From NCBI GenBank assembly GCA_046160245.1, contig JBJXGU010000227.1, forward strand, positions 1 through 21,304: a stretch of 21,304 bases of DNA. Direction: 5' to 3'. Both the position numbers and the translations under genes were made by a program. The notes beneath the pieces are model-generated. The model was not told the DNA's origin, made no database searches, and saw only the letters and a list, made by a program, of their open reading frames with translations. The stretch's first letter is position 1, and the number at the start of each line of letters is the position of its first letter. Below are positions 8,211 through 15,400 of this stretch, in pieces. The stretch comes from JAJTFW01 sp046160245 (lineage in GTDB: Bacteria > Bacteroidota > Bacteroidia > AKYH767-A > OLB10).

Positions 8211-8938
8211 TCTTCTTTCGATTCGGGTTGATCTTCGTCATCAATCAAATCTTGTTCCAAGTTTCCCATGGCAGTTTGTGGGTCTACACTACATTCAACG
8301 ACAAATTCTCCATTTTCGTCTACTTCATCTATTAAAGCTCCTGGCTCTAGGTCGACAGGTACATCGATAGGGTCAGATAAATCACTTGGGTTTCCTATCT
8401 CATTATCAGCAATATGGAGCTCTTTCAATTGTGGCAAGTCCTTTACCGAACGCAATCCGAAATGATCCATAAAGTTCTTGCTAGTCGAATAAAGCAATGG
8501 TTTACCTGGTCCATCTCCTTTTCCAGAAATAATAATTAATTCTTTCTCTAGTAATTTTTGAATGCTATAATCACAGTTTACACCACGAATATGTTCAATT
8601 TCGGATTTAGAAATGGGTTGTTTATAGGCAATAATGGAAAGAGTTTCCAATGCTGCTGTACTCAACCTCTTCTTTGCTTTAATCTGCAACAACGTATTTA
8701 CTACATGATGATACTCTTTCTTCGTGAGAAATTGAAAACCGTCTGCAATCTCAATTAATTCGAACGAATGATCTTCGGAAGCGTATTTCTCCTTCAATTC
8801 AGAAATTAAACTTTGAAATTGTTCTTTCTTTAGTTCCCATCCATACACCGTTTTAAGACAAGATAAAACTTCATCACCGGTGATGGGTTGCTCTGATGCA
8901 AAGATGAGCGCTTCGATATGTTGTAATAATAATTGCAT
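8207..8938 (-). CDS. scpB: Segregation and condensation protein B (ScpB)
   Basis: 243 aa. ScpB is the winged-helix (kite) subunit that binds ScpA and, with SMC, forms the bacterial condensin that compacts and segregates chromosomes. Two winged-helix domains are visible: residues 1-75 (LLLQHIEALIFASEQPIT...GFQFLTKKEY) and about 88-165 (RLSTAALETLSIIAYKQPISKSEIEHIRGV...LLEKELI...GKPLLYSTSKNFMDHFGL). These are the most characteristic ScpB motifs. Residues 175-243 form a long, strongly acidic and probably disordered tail, common in Bacteroidota members. The gene lies 67 bp downstream of leuS and overlaps the DUF3108 gene by 4 bp. No scpA is present in this window. Confidence 0.95.
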   Translation of the reverse strand: MQLLLQHIEALIFASEQPITGDEVLSCLKTVYGWELKKEQFQSLISELKEKYASEDHSFELIEIADGFQFLTKKEYHHVVNTLLQIKAKKRLSTAALETLSIIAYKQPISKSEIEHIRGVNCDYSIQKLLEKELIIISGKGDGPGKPLLYSTSKNFMDHFGLRSVKDLPQLKELHIADNEIGNPSDLSDPIDVPVDLEPGALIDEVDENGEFVVECSVDPQTAMGNLEQDLIDDEDQPESKEE

Positions 8939-9005
8939 GCTATTCTTTTTTTATTTTATTGATCAATAAATTTTCTGTAAGATGGATTACAACCAACAGA
9001 AAAAC

Positions 9006-12000
9006 TTAAACTACGATATTTACTATGCGTCCTGGGACAACAATAATTTTCTTTGGAGTTCCTTGCATAAATTTTCCTAACTCGTCTGAACTCATTACAT
9101 TCTTTTCTACTTCTTCTTTACTTAATTGCAAAGACAAGTTTATTTTGAACTTTACTTTTCCATTGATGGATATAGGATATTCAAATTCATTCTCTACTAA
9201 ATATTCTTCATTCCAAATTGGGAAACTAGCTTTAGTAACACTTTCTTTATGTCCTAACAGGCTCCATAACTCTTCTGCAAAGTGCGGGGCATAAGGAGAA
9301 AGAAGGATGGTGAATGGCTCAAGAATTTGTCGTTTATTACATTTTAAATCACTCAACTCATTCAAACAAATCATGAATGCACTGATGGTGGTGTTGAAAG
9401 AAAATCGTTCTACGTCCTCTTCTACTTTCTTTATGGTTTTATGCAATACTTTTAATTCAGCCGCAGAGGGTTTTTCATCACTTAATTTACATGTTCCATT
9501 TTCAATTTGAAACAAGCGCCAAGCTCTTCGCAAGAAATTGTGAACGCCGCTAATTCCTTGCGTACTCCATGGTTTACTTTGCTCTAGCGGGCCCAAGAAC
9601 ATCTCATACAAACGCAAGGTATCTGCACCGTATTCTTCTATTATATCATCGGGATTAACGACATTGTATTTGCTCTTCGACATTTTTTCGACTTCAGCAC
9701 CACACTTGTATTGATTCCCTTCGAGAATAAACTCAGCATTTTTAAAATCTTCACGCCACAATTTGAACTTTTCAGTATCAAGAATATGATTTGTTGCGAT
9801 ACTTATATCTACATGTAAAGCTGTAGTTTCATATTGATCTTTTAATCCATCTGAAACAAACTTATTCGTACCATTAATTCGATACACAAAAGCACTTACT
9901 CCTTGAATCATTCCTTGATTGATCAATTTTTTAGCAGGTTCTTTACAAGGAATAAGATTTAAATCGTACAAGAACTTTGTCCAAAAACGCACATACAACA
10001 AGTGACCTGTTGCATGCTCAGCACCACCCAAATAAAAATCTACTTGTTGCCAATAATTCACAGCTTCTTTTGATACAAATTCTTTTTCATTATTTGCATC
10101 CATATAGCGTAAAAAGTACCAACTCGAACCTGCCCATCCTGGCATCGTTGTCGTTTCATAATTGAACTTTCCTTTATACTTCCAGTCGGCAGCTCTTGCT
10201 AACGGAGGTTCGCCGCTTTCTGTGGGTTGAAACTTATCAATTTCCGGGAGGACTAATGGAAGGTCGGATTCCGAAATTGTTTTTGGGATTCCATCTTCAT
10301 AAAAAATGGGGATGGGTTCACCCCAATAACGTTGTCGACCAAAAGCAGCATCACGCAAACGATAATTCACTTGACCTTTTCCAATTCCTCTATTTTCAAT
10401 TTCACCGATGGCTTTCTTCACGGCGGCTTTTACATCGAGACCATTTAAAAAATCAGAATTTACCAAAACACCTTCTTTAGCAACATACGCCTCATGTGCT
10501 AAATCACCTCCACTCACCACTTCTTGTATTGGTAAATTAAAATGGGTTGCAAACAAATAATCTCTTTGATCATGTCCGGGCACTGCCATAACAGCTCCTG
10601 TTCCGTAACCAACCAACACATACTCGCCGATCCACACTGGAATTTTTACGCCTGTAAAAGGGTGAGCCACGTATGCGCCGGTAAACTGACCACTTACTTT
10701 CTTCACTTCGGTTTGACGTTCGCGCTCTGACTTCTTCGAAGCGGCTTTTACATATTCTTGCACAGCACTTCGGTACTCCGCCGCCGTTATGATATTTACT
10801 AATTCGTGTTCAGGAGCCAATGCAACGAAGGAAACTCCAAAAATCGTATCGGGACGTGTGGTGAAGACTTCGATGGAAAGAGATTCTCGATTTCCTAAAG
10901 TAATAGCATCTCCTCCTAGCTCCCTCTCCTCTGGAGAGGGTTGGGGAGAGGCTTGAACTATATGCGAACTTTCATTTTTAATATTCGAAGGAGCTTGTTC
11001 GGTACTTGCATCAGTAAAATTTCGACTTCCTAAAGTCCTAGCCTCTCCCCCTAGCCCCCTCTCCAAAGGCGAGGGGGGATTATTTTTTAGTTCATTAAGA
11101 CGATTGGTAATTGCTATTAATACATTTTCAATATCGCCTAATATCTCTTCATTTTTAAATCTTAAAACTTCAAAGCCATAGAAATTCAATTCCGCATTTT
11201 TATTTGCATCATTTTCTTTTTGACTAAATTCCTTATGAATACCACCATCAACTTCGATAACTAGTTTTGGATCTAAACAAACAAAATCAGGGATATACTT
11301 ACTGATTGGGTACTGTCTACGAAATTTATAGCCTAAAGAAGTTCGACGCAATGCTTCCCACAAAACTGCTTCAGCTTCTGTTGGATTTAACTTATTTTTT
11401 CTTGAAAAATTCTTCAAATGAGAATAGGATTTTGGATCAGAATATCGATGATCCTTCATTTCCTTATTGTCCTGAGTAGCCGCACCAGCACTTGAAATTT
11501 GATCAGTTTTAATATTTTTTCCTTCATTCGGAATCACTTCAAAACGAATACTTGTCCCTTCCGATTTTCCAATCCAATTGCGTTGTGCTTCCTTAACTGA
11601 ATCGGGCCAATCCAATTCATCTAAATCAGCAAGCAAACGATCGGCGTAAGCGGTGATACGCAAGCTCCACTGCTTCATTATTTTTTTCTCCACAGGAAAT
11701 CCGCCACGTTCGGAGACACCGTCTTTTACTTCGTCATTCGCGAGAACAGTACCCAAAGCTGGACACCAATTCACCATCGCATTACTCAAATACGCTAATC
11801 GGAAATTCAATAAAATATCTGACTTTTCCAATTCCGATTTGGCATTCCATTCATCGGAAGAAAAAGGAGCTACTGACTTTTCGATATCACCAGTTAAATA
11901 TTGAGGTTCGGAACAATTGAATCCTTTGGTGCTAAAAACAGCAATTAACTCATCTATTGATTCTGCTTTCTTCGTTTCACAATTAAACCATGAATTGAAT

Positions 12001-12428
12001 AGTTTTATAAAAACCCATTGTGTCCATTTATAATATTCGGGTTCGCACGTACGTATCTCTCTTGACCAATCAAAACAAAATCCAATGCGATCAAGTTGTT
12101 CACGATAACGGGCAATATTTTGTTCAGTAGTAATTTTTGGATGTTGACCTGTTTGAATAGCGTATTGCTCAGCAGGCAAACCGAAAGCATCATATCCCAT
12201 AGGATGCAACACATTAAAACCTCTCAATTTTTTATAGCGAGAAACGATATCAGAAGCAATATATCCCAGTGGATGCCCTACATGCAAACCCGCACCACTT
12301 GGATAAGGGAACATGTCCAACACATAATACTTTTTCTTAGCGCTATCCGTTTCGCATTTATACGATTTATTCTCACGCCAATAACGCTGCCACTTATCTT
12401 CTATTTCTCTGAAATTATACTCCATCAT
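9006..12428 (-). CDS. leuS: Leucyl-tRNA synthetase with in-frame DUF559 endonuclease insertion
   Basis: 1140 aa. LeuRS attaches leucine to tRNA-Leu and edits mischarged tRNA. The synthetase parts look intact: the HIGH-type motif HVGH at 49-52, FPYPSG at 40-45, NWCPALGTVLANDEV at 220-234, the editing-site threonine-rich motif TTRPDTIFG at 523-531, GYGTGAVMAVPGHDQRD at 608-623, the KMSKS loop at 915-919, and the anticodon-binding and C-terminal domains ending PGRIVNIVV. About 218 residues (299-516) are inserted between SIRFEV and LSIEVFTTRPDT, two adjacent strands that in relatives are joined by a few residues. Without them the protein is about 922 residues, normal for Bacteroidota. The insert is described separately. 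M2 (12425) is an equally plausible start. The gene is divergent from ftsX and leads scpB-DUF3108. It is the essential leuS, the only copy in this window, with no stop or frameshift, so it is probably functional. Confidence 0.95.
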   Translation of the reverse strand: MMEYNFREIEDKWQRYWRENKSYKCETDSAKKKYYVLDMFPYPSGAGLHVGHPLGYIASDIVSRYKKLRGFNVLHPMGYDAFGLPAEQYAIQTGQHPKITTEQNIARYREQLDRIGFCFDWSREIRTCEPEYYKWTQWVFIKLFNSWFNCETKKAESIDELIAVFSTKGFNCSEPQYLTGDIEKSVAPFSSDEWNAKSELEKSDILLNFRLAYLSNAMVNWCPALGTVLANDEVKDGVSERGGFPVEKKIMKQWSLRITAYADRLLADLDELDWPDSVKEAQRNWIGKSEGTSIRFEVIPNEGKNIKTDQISSAGAATQDNKEMKDHRYSDPKSYSHLKNFSRKNKLNPTEAEAVLWEALRRTSLGYKFRRQYPISKYIPDFVCLDPKLVIEVDGGIHKEFSQKENDANKNAELNFYGFEVLRFKNEEILGDIENVLIAITNRLNELKNNPPSPLERGLGGEARTLGSRNFTDASTEQAPSNIKNESSHIVQASPQPSPEERELGGDAITLGNRESLSIEVFTTRPDTIFGVSFVALAPEHELVNIITAAEYRSAVQEYVKAASKKSERERQTEVKKVSGQFTGAYVAHPFTGVKIPVWIGEYVLVGYGTGAVMAVPGHDQRDYLFATHFNLPIQEVVSGGDLAHEAYVAKEGVLVNSDFLNGLDVKAAVKKAIGEIENRGIGKGQVNYRLRDAAFGRQRYWGEPIPIFYEDGIPKTISESDLPLVLPEIDKFQPTESGEPPLARAADWKYKGKFNYETTTMPGWAGSSWYFLRYMDANNEKEFVSKEAVNYWQQVDFYLGGAEHATGHLLYVRFWTKFLYDLNLIPCKEPAKKLINQGMIQGVSAFVYRINGTNKFVSDGLKDQYETTALHVDISIATNHILDTEKFKLWREDFKNAEFILEGNQYKCGAEVEKMSKSKYNVVNPDDIIEEYGADTLRLYEMFLGPLEQSKPWSTQGISGVHNFLRRAWRLFQIENGTCKLSDEKPSAAELKVLHKTIKKVEEDVERFSFNTTISAFMICLNELSDLKCNKRQILEPFTILLSPYAPHFAEELWSLLGHKESVTKASFPIWNEEYLVENEFEYPISINGKVKFKINLSLQLSKEEVEKNVMSSDELGKFMQGTPKKIIVVPGRIVNIVV
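10887..10940 (-). repeat. 54-bp GC-rich hairpin repeat, copy A
   Basis: Second on the coding strand; translated as PSPEERELGGDAITLGNR. It contains a perfect 8-bp stem (CCCTCTCC at 10922-10929, GGAGAGGG at 10933-10940) with a 3-nt loop. By hand alignment it matches copy B at 44 of 54 positions. Confidence 0.85.
11022..11075 (-). repeat. 54-bp GC-rich hairpin repeat, copy B
   Basis: First on the coding strand; translated as PSPLERGLGGEARTLGSR. It contains a 10-bp stem with one mismatch (11055-11064 against 11068-11077, AAA loop). It starts 135 nt (45 codons) from copy A, so both are read in the same frame. GC content is much higher than that of the flanking leuS sequence. Confidence 0.85.
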
Positions 12429-12500
12429 ACTATTCTAATCAAGGGCTACGAAGTTAGTAAAATCCGAGGGTGGATAATTCTTAAAATCCCTCTAAAAAAG

Positions 12501-12523
12501 CAAAGTATAATTTAATAGTTTTG
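12501..12523. promoter_or_regulatory. Divergent leuS/ftsX promoter region
   Basis: On the + strand TAGTTTTG (12516-12523) matches TAnnTTTG exactly and ends 10 bases before the ftsX ATG, predicting a leader of only about 5-7 nt. On the - strand TTATACTTTG (12510-12501) is a near match with one extra or shifted base and would give leuS a leader of about 70 nt. The two boxes lie back to back within 23 bp. No convincing -33 TTTG is seen for either. Confidence 0.4.
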
Positions 12524-12533
12524 TTGGCCTGCC

Positions 12534-13406
12534 ATGACTGAAGAAAAAAAACTCATCCGTAAGACCCATCGCACCTCTCGTTTATCAGTAATGATAAGTA
12601 TGTCGTTGGTGCTCTTTCTATTAGGTAGCTTGGGAATTTTATTATTACAAGCAAACCAAGTGAGTAATTATGTAAAAGAGAACATTGGTATTTCTTTGAT
12701 AATCAATCCAGATGCTGATAGCCTACAAATCAACGACATCCTAAGTCGCCTAAGCACAACACAATACATTAAAAGTTATCAGTTAATTTCAAAAGAAGAG
12801 GCTGCGGAAGTGTTAAAAAAAGATTTAGGGGAAGATTTTATTACCTTTTTGGGACACAATCCACTTTATCCAAGTATTGATATTCGCTTAAAGGCTGAAT
12901 TTGCAGATGAAAAAACGGTAGCTAGTTTTATCTCGTCCATTCAACAGCATCCGAGCATAAATGAGGTACAGTACCAGCCCTCCTTAATAGAAAGTGTTAA
13001 CAGAAATCTAAAAACCATTACCTGGATACTTATTATTTTTAGTTCACTTTTGATAATCGTTTCCATCACCTTAATTAATAATACTATTCGTATATCATTA
13101 TACGCCAGACGATTACTCTTTAAAAGCATGCTTTTAGTGGGTGCTACCAAGGGTTTTATACTTAAGCCTTTTCTATTAAAAAGTATTTTCAATGGATTCA
13201 TGGGAGGTATGATTGCCATTTTCCTTCTTGCCGGTTTGCTTTATGGCATTTCAGTAAAACTTCCTGAAATTAGCCTGATCCAAGACGTCCAAATCCTTGG
13301 ATATGTGGCCATAGGAATGGTTGTCACAGGAATTATTCTTTCCTTTGTATCCACTTGGTTCGCAGTGAATAAATATCTTCGGTACCGTACAGACAATATC
13401 TATTAA
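12534..13406 (+). CDS. ftsX: Cell division protein FtsX (permease-like)
   Basis: 290 aa. FtsX is the inner-membrane partner of the FtsE ATPase; the complex does not transport but activates peptidoglycan hydrolases at the division site. The expected topology is visible: a short cytoplasmic basic N-terminus, TM1 at about 18-40, an extracytoplasmic domain at about 42-155 (with YIKSYQLISKEEAAEVLKKDLGEDF and NPLYPSIDIRLK, typical of FtsX), TM2 at 160-182, the cytoplasmic loop LLVGATKGFILKPFL, TM3 at 213-238 and TM4 at 253-277. Length is usual. No ftsE is nearby, as is common in Bacteroidota. It opens a compact cluster with DUF3098, uppP and truB, and the promoter box just upstream predicts an almost leaderless message. 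Confidence 0.93.
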   Translation: MTEEKKLIRKTHRTSRLSVMISMSLVLFLLGSLGILLLQANQVSNYVKENIGISLIINPDADSLQINDILSRLSTTQYIKSYQLISKEEAAEVLKKDLGEDFITFLGHNPLYPSIDIRLKAEFADEKTVASFISSIQQHPSINEVQYQPSLIESVNRNLKTITWILIIFSSLLIIVSITLINNTIRISLYARRLLFKSMLLVGATKGFILKPFLLKSIFNGFMGGMIAIFLLAGLLYGISVKLPEISLIQDVQILGYVAIGMVVTGIILSFVSTWFAVNKYLRYRTDNIY

Positions 13407-13413
13407 AATAATT

Positions 13414-13701
13414 ATGTCAAAGAATCCTACTACGAAAAAACCCAATGTTTCTAAACCGGGAGCTTCCGATGAAAGAATAGATGCAGCAGCATTTGCTTTT
13501 GGACGAGAGAACTATGTTTTATTATTTATCTCGATAGGTTTACTTCTTATCGGTTATTTTTTAATGGCTGGTGGAAAATCAAATGACCCCAATGTTTTTA
13601 ACGAAGAAGTATTCAGCTTCAGAAGAATTACACTTGCTCCCATTGTAGTGATGGCAGGTTATGCGTTAGGAATATATGCCATTGTAAAAAAGGCTGATTA
13701 A
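13414..13701 (+). CDS. DUF3098 family small membrane protein
   Basis: 95 aa. A charged, probably disordered N-terminus (1-30, rich in Lys, Asn and Pro) is followed by two membrane segments (about 34-52, LLFISIGLLLIGYFLMAGG, and 71-92, ITLAPIVVMAGYALGIYAIV) joined by a short loop with FNEEVFSFRR. This is the DUF3098 pattern, found next to ftsX in many Bacteroidota. Function is unknown; the constant position between ftsX and uppP suggests a link to envelope growth or division, but that is inference. Gaps are 7 bp to ftsX and 5 bp to uppP, so it is surely co-transcribed. Confidence 0.88.
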   Translation: MSKNPTTKKPNVSKPGASDERIDAAAFAFGRENYVLLFISIGLLLIGYFLMAGGKSNDPNVFNEEVFSFRRITLAPIVVMAGYALGIYAIVKKAD

Positions 13702-13706
13702 TTTCA

Positions 13707-14501
13707 ATGACTCTAATTGAAGCCATTATTCTTGCGATCATAGAGGGAGTTACGGAATTTCTTCCCGTTTCCTCTACGGGTCATATGATTATTGCATCCT
13801 CCTTAATGGGAATTGCGAATGATCCCTTTACAAAAACATTTACGGTTGCCATTCAGTTTGGAGCGATACTGAGTGTAGTGGCGTTGTATTACAAACGTTT
13901 TTTACAAAGTATTTCTTTTTATAAAAAACTATGGGTAGCTTTTATGCCTGCTGCTGTTCTTGGTTTTTTAATGGATGACCTTATCGATATGATGTTATCT
14001 AATGTATTGGTAGTTGCGTTTACATTATTAGCGGGAGGTGTTGTTCTTGTTTTCATTGACTCGTGGATAAAGGGTGGCGAAGGAGAAGACGCGAAAAAAG
14101 TTACCTACCCTCAAGCCTTAAAAATTGGAATGTTTCAATGCATCGCGATGATCCCTGGAGTATCGCGTTCAGCAGCCACTATTATTGGTGGAATGGCTGC
14201 TAAATTAGACCGAAAAACGGCAGCAGAATTCTCTTTCTTTTTAGCTGTACCCACCATGTTTGCCGCTACCATTTACAAAGTTTTCAAATTTGCAAAGACA
14301 GGGGTTGGCGTAAGTCCCGAACAAATAAATTTACTTCTTATTGGAAATGTGGTTGGATTTATTGTAGCCGCTATTGCTATTAAATCGTTTATTGCGTTTT
14401 TAACTAAATACGGATTTATATACTTTGGATACTATCGTATTTTTATGGGTGTTTTGATTATCATTCTTTCCATTCTTGGAGTAGATTTACAATTGATTTA
14501 A
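13707..14501 (+). CDS. uppP: Undecaprenyl-diphosphate phosphatase (UppP/BacA)
   Basis: 264 aa integral membrane protein. It removes a phosphate from undecaprenyl diphosphate, regenerating the lipid carrier for peptidoglycan and surface polysaccharide export; overexpression gives bacitracin resistance in other bacteria. Both active-site motifs are present: EGVTEFLPVSSTGH (residues 13-26, with the catalytic Glu and His) and PGVSRSAATIIGGM (150-163, with the conserved Ser-Arg). About seven or eight hydrophobic segments fill the rest. Length is close to the family norm. Only 2 bp separate its stop from the truB start, so translation is probably coupled. Confidence 0.96.
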   Translation: MTLIEAIILAIIEGVTEFLPVSSTGHMIIASSLMGIANDPFTKTFTVAIQFGAILSVVALYYKRFLQSISFYKKLWVAFMPAAVLGFLMDDLIDMMLSNVLVVAFTLLAGGVVLVFIDSWIKGGEGEDAKKVTYPQALKIGMFQCIAMIPGVSRSAATIIGGMAAKLDRKTAAEFSFFLAVPTMFAATIYKVFKFAKTGVGVSPEQINLLLIGNVVGFIVAAIAIKSFIAFLTKYGFIYFGYYRIFMGVLIIILSILGVDLQLI

Positions 14502-14503
14502 TA

Positions 14504-15235
14504 ATGAATTTAGAAAGTCCGGAAGGAGAAGTGCTTTTAATCAATAAGCCTTTAACATGGACCTCTTTTGATGTGGTGAATAAAGTCCGGTGGCTCTCGA
14601 AAGCAAAAAAGGTCGGACATGCGGGAACGTTAGATCCCCTCGCTACTGGATTACTGATTCTTTGTTCTGGAAAAAAAACAAAAACCATAGAACTAATTCA
14701 GAGTGATGAAAAAGAATACACAGGTACTTTTTACTTAGGAGCTACCACTCCTTCCTTTGATTTAGAAACTGAAATCGATCAGCAATTCGATATTAGTCAT
14801 CTAACGGAAGAGGCTATCCGAAATACCTTTAAAAAGTTTACAGGAGATATTCAGCAAATCCCGCCTATGCACTCGGCCATCAAACAAGGAGGAAAAAGGG
14901 CTTATGTCTCTGCACGAAAAGGAGAAACCCTAGAGCTACCCCCCCGAAGTTTATCCATTCCTGAATTTGAACTCACAGGCTGCGAATTGCCACTCATCCA
15001 CTTTCGAGTGGTTTGTAGTAAGGGAACTTATATTCGGGCATTTGCACGAGATATCGGTCAAGATTTGGGTGTGGGCGCATACCTGCATGCTCTTTGCCGG
15101 ACCCGAATTGGCAACTATTTTCTGAAAGACGCCTATTCTATTGAAGATGTGATCTCACATTATCAAATGAAAAAAGAAAAATTGAAAGAATCGAAGAAGG
15201 AAGACTCTAACAACCAACAAGATACATCTATCTAA
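14504..15235 (+). CDS. truB: tRNA pseudouridine-55 synthase TruB
   Basis: 243 aa. TruB converts U55 in the T-loop of most tRNAs to pseudouridine and also acts as a tRNA chaperone. Motifs seen: LLINKPLTWTSFDVVNKVR (11-29), the catalytic loop GHAGTLDPLATGLL (38-51, nucleophile Asp44), YTGTFYLGATTPSFD, QIPPMHSAIKQGGKRAY and the RVVCSKGTYIRAFARDIG segment with the conserved Arg-Ala. The C-terminus lacks a long PUA-type domain, which is usual for the shorter Bacteroidota TruB, and ends in a Lys/Glu-rich tail (about 221-243). It follows uppP by 2 bp. A TAATA-ATG context replaces any Shine-Dalgarno sequence, consistent with reinitiation after the uppP stop. Confidence 0.95.
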   Translation: MNLESPEGEVLLINKPLTWTSFDVVNKVRWLSKAKKVGHAGTLDPLATGLLILCSGKKTKTIELIQSDEKEYTGTFYLGATTPSFDLETEIDQQFDISHLTEEAIRNTFKKFTGDIQQIPPMHSAIKQGGKRAYVSARKGETLELPPRSLSIPEFELTGCELPLIHFRVVCSKGTYIRAFARDIGQDLGVGAYLHALCRTRIGNYFLKDAYSIEDVISHYQMKKEKLKESKKEDSNNQQDTSI

Positions 15236-15301
15236 AGTTTTTACTCATTGTTTTTCAATTTATTAAGTCTCCCTCTATACCCATAACCTCAATAATAGAC
15301 G

Positions 15302-15309
15302 TATCTTTG
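15302..15309 (+). promoter_or_regulatory. -7 box (TATCTTTG) upstream of queA
   Basis: Exact TAnnTTTG match in the 165-bp truB-queA gap, giving a queA leader of about 85-90 nt. It suggests queA-ispD is a separate transcription unit from the ftsX-truB cluster. No matching -33 TTTG is clear. The leader contains a pyrimidine-rich run and GGAAGGA about 33 bases before the ATG, but no structure I recognise. Confidence 0.45.
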
Positions 15310-15400
15310 CATCCCGATTTAACGGAACCTTGCTTAATTCTTACTAAACCTCTCTTTCTTTTTTCAGGAAGGATCAACCATTAAACTCAGCCCGTAAGCT

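Larger units (their letters stand above)
10881..11534 (-). mobile_element. DUF559 endonuclease cassette inserted in frame in leuS
   Basis: About 654 nt (218 codons) absent from ordinary LeuRS; limits are uncertain by some codons. Order on the coding strand: a hydrophilic linker (residues 299-333), a DUF559 domain (335-445; about 11094-11426), a first hairpin repeat (451-471), a linker (472-495) and a second hairpin repeat (496-516). The DUF559 domain shows NPTEAEAVLWEALR, the GYKFRRQYPISKYIPDF segment with Asp381, the IEVDGGIH core with Glu392 and Asp394, and NFYGFEVLRFKNEEIL, all expected of a Vsr-like PD-(D/E)xK nuclease. No intein motifs flank it (no N-terminal Cys or Ser block A, no C-terminal HN), and the frame is open throughout, so it is presumably translated as part of LeuRS. 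Mobility is inferred from the abrupt insertion and the repeat flank. Confidence 0.85.

Noticed and set aside
10881..11534. The leuS insertion as an intein
   Set aside because: No splicing block A with N-terminal Cys/Ser, no block B TxxH, and no C-terminal His-Asn before a Cys/Ser/Thr; the residues at the borders are ordinary.
9006..12428. leuS as a pseudogene disrupted by a repeat
   Set aside because: The frame stays open through all 1140 codons and every catalytic and editing motif is present on both sides of the insert.
12096..12515. 139-aa ORF on the + strand
   Set aside because: Antisense to the conserved N-terminal part of leuS and running into its promoter region; no protein-like features.
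15310..15400. preQ1 riboswitch in the queA leader
   Set aside because: The leader has a pyrimidine run and GGAAGGA but I could not fold the expected H-type pseudoknot or find the conserved A-rich tail.
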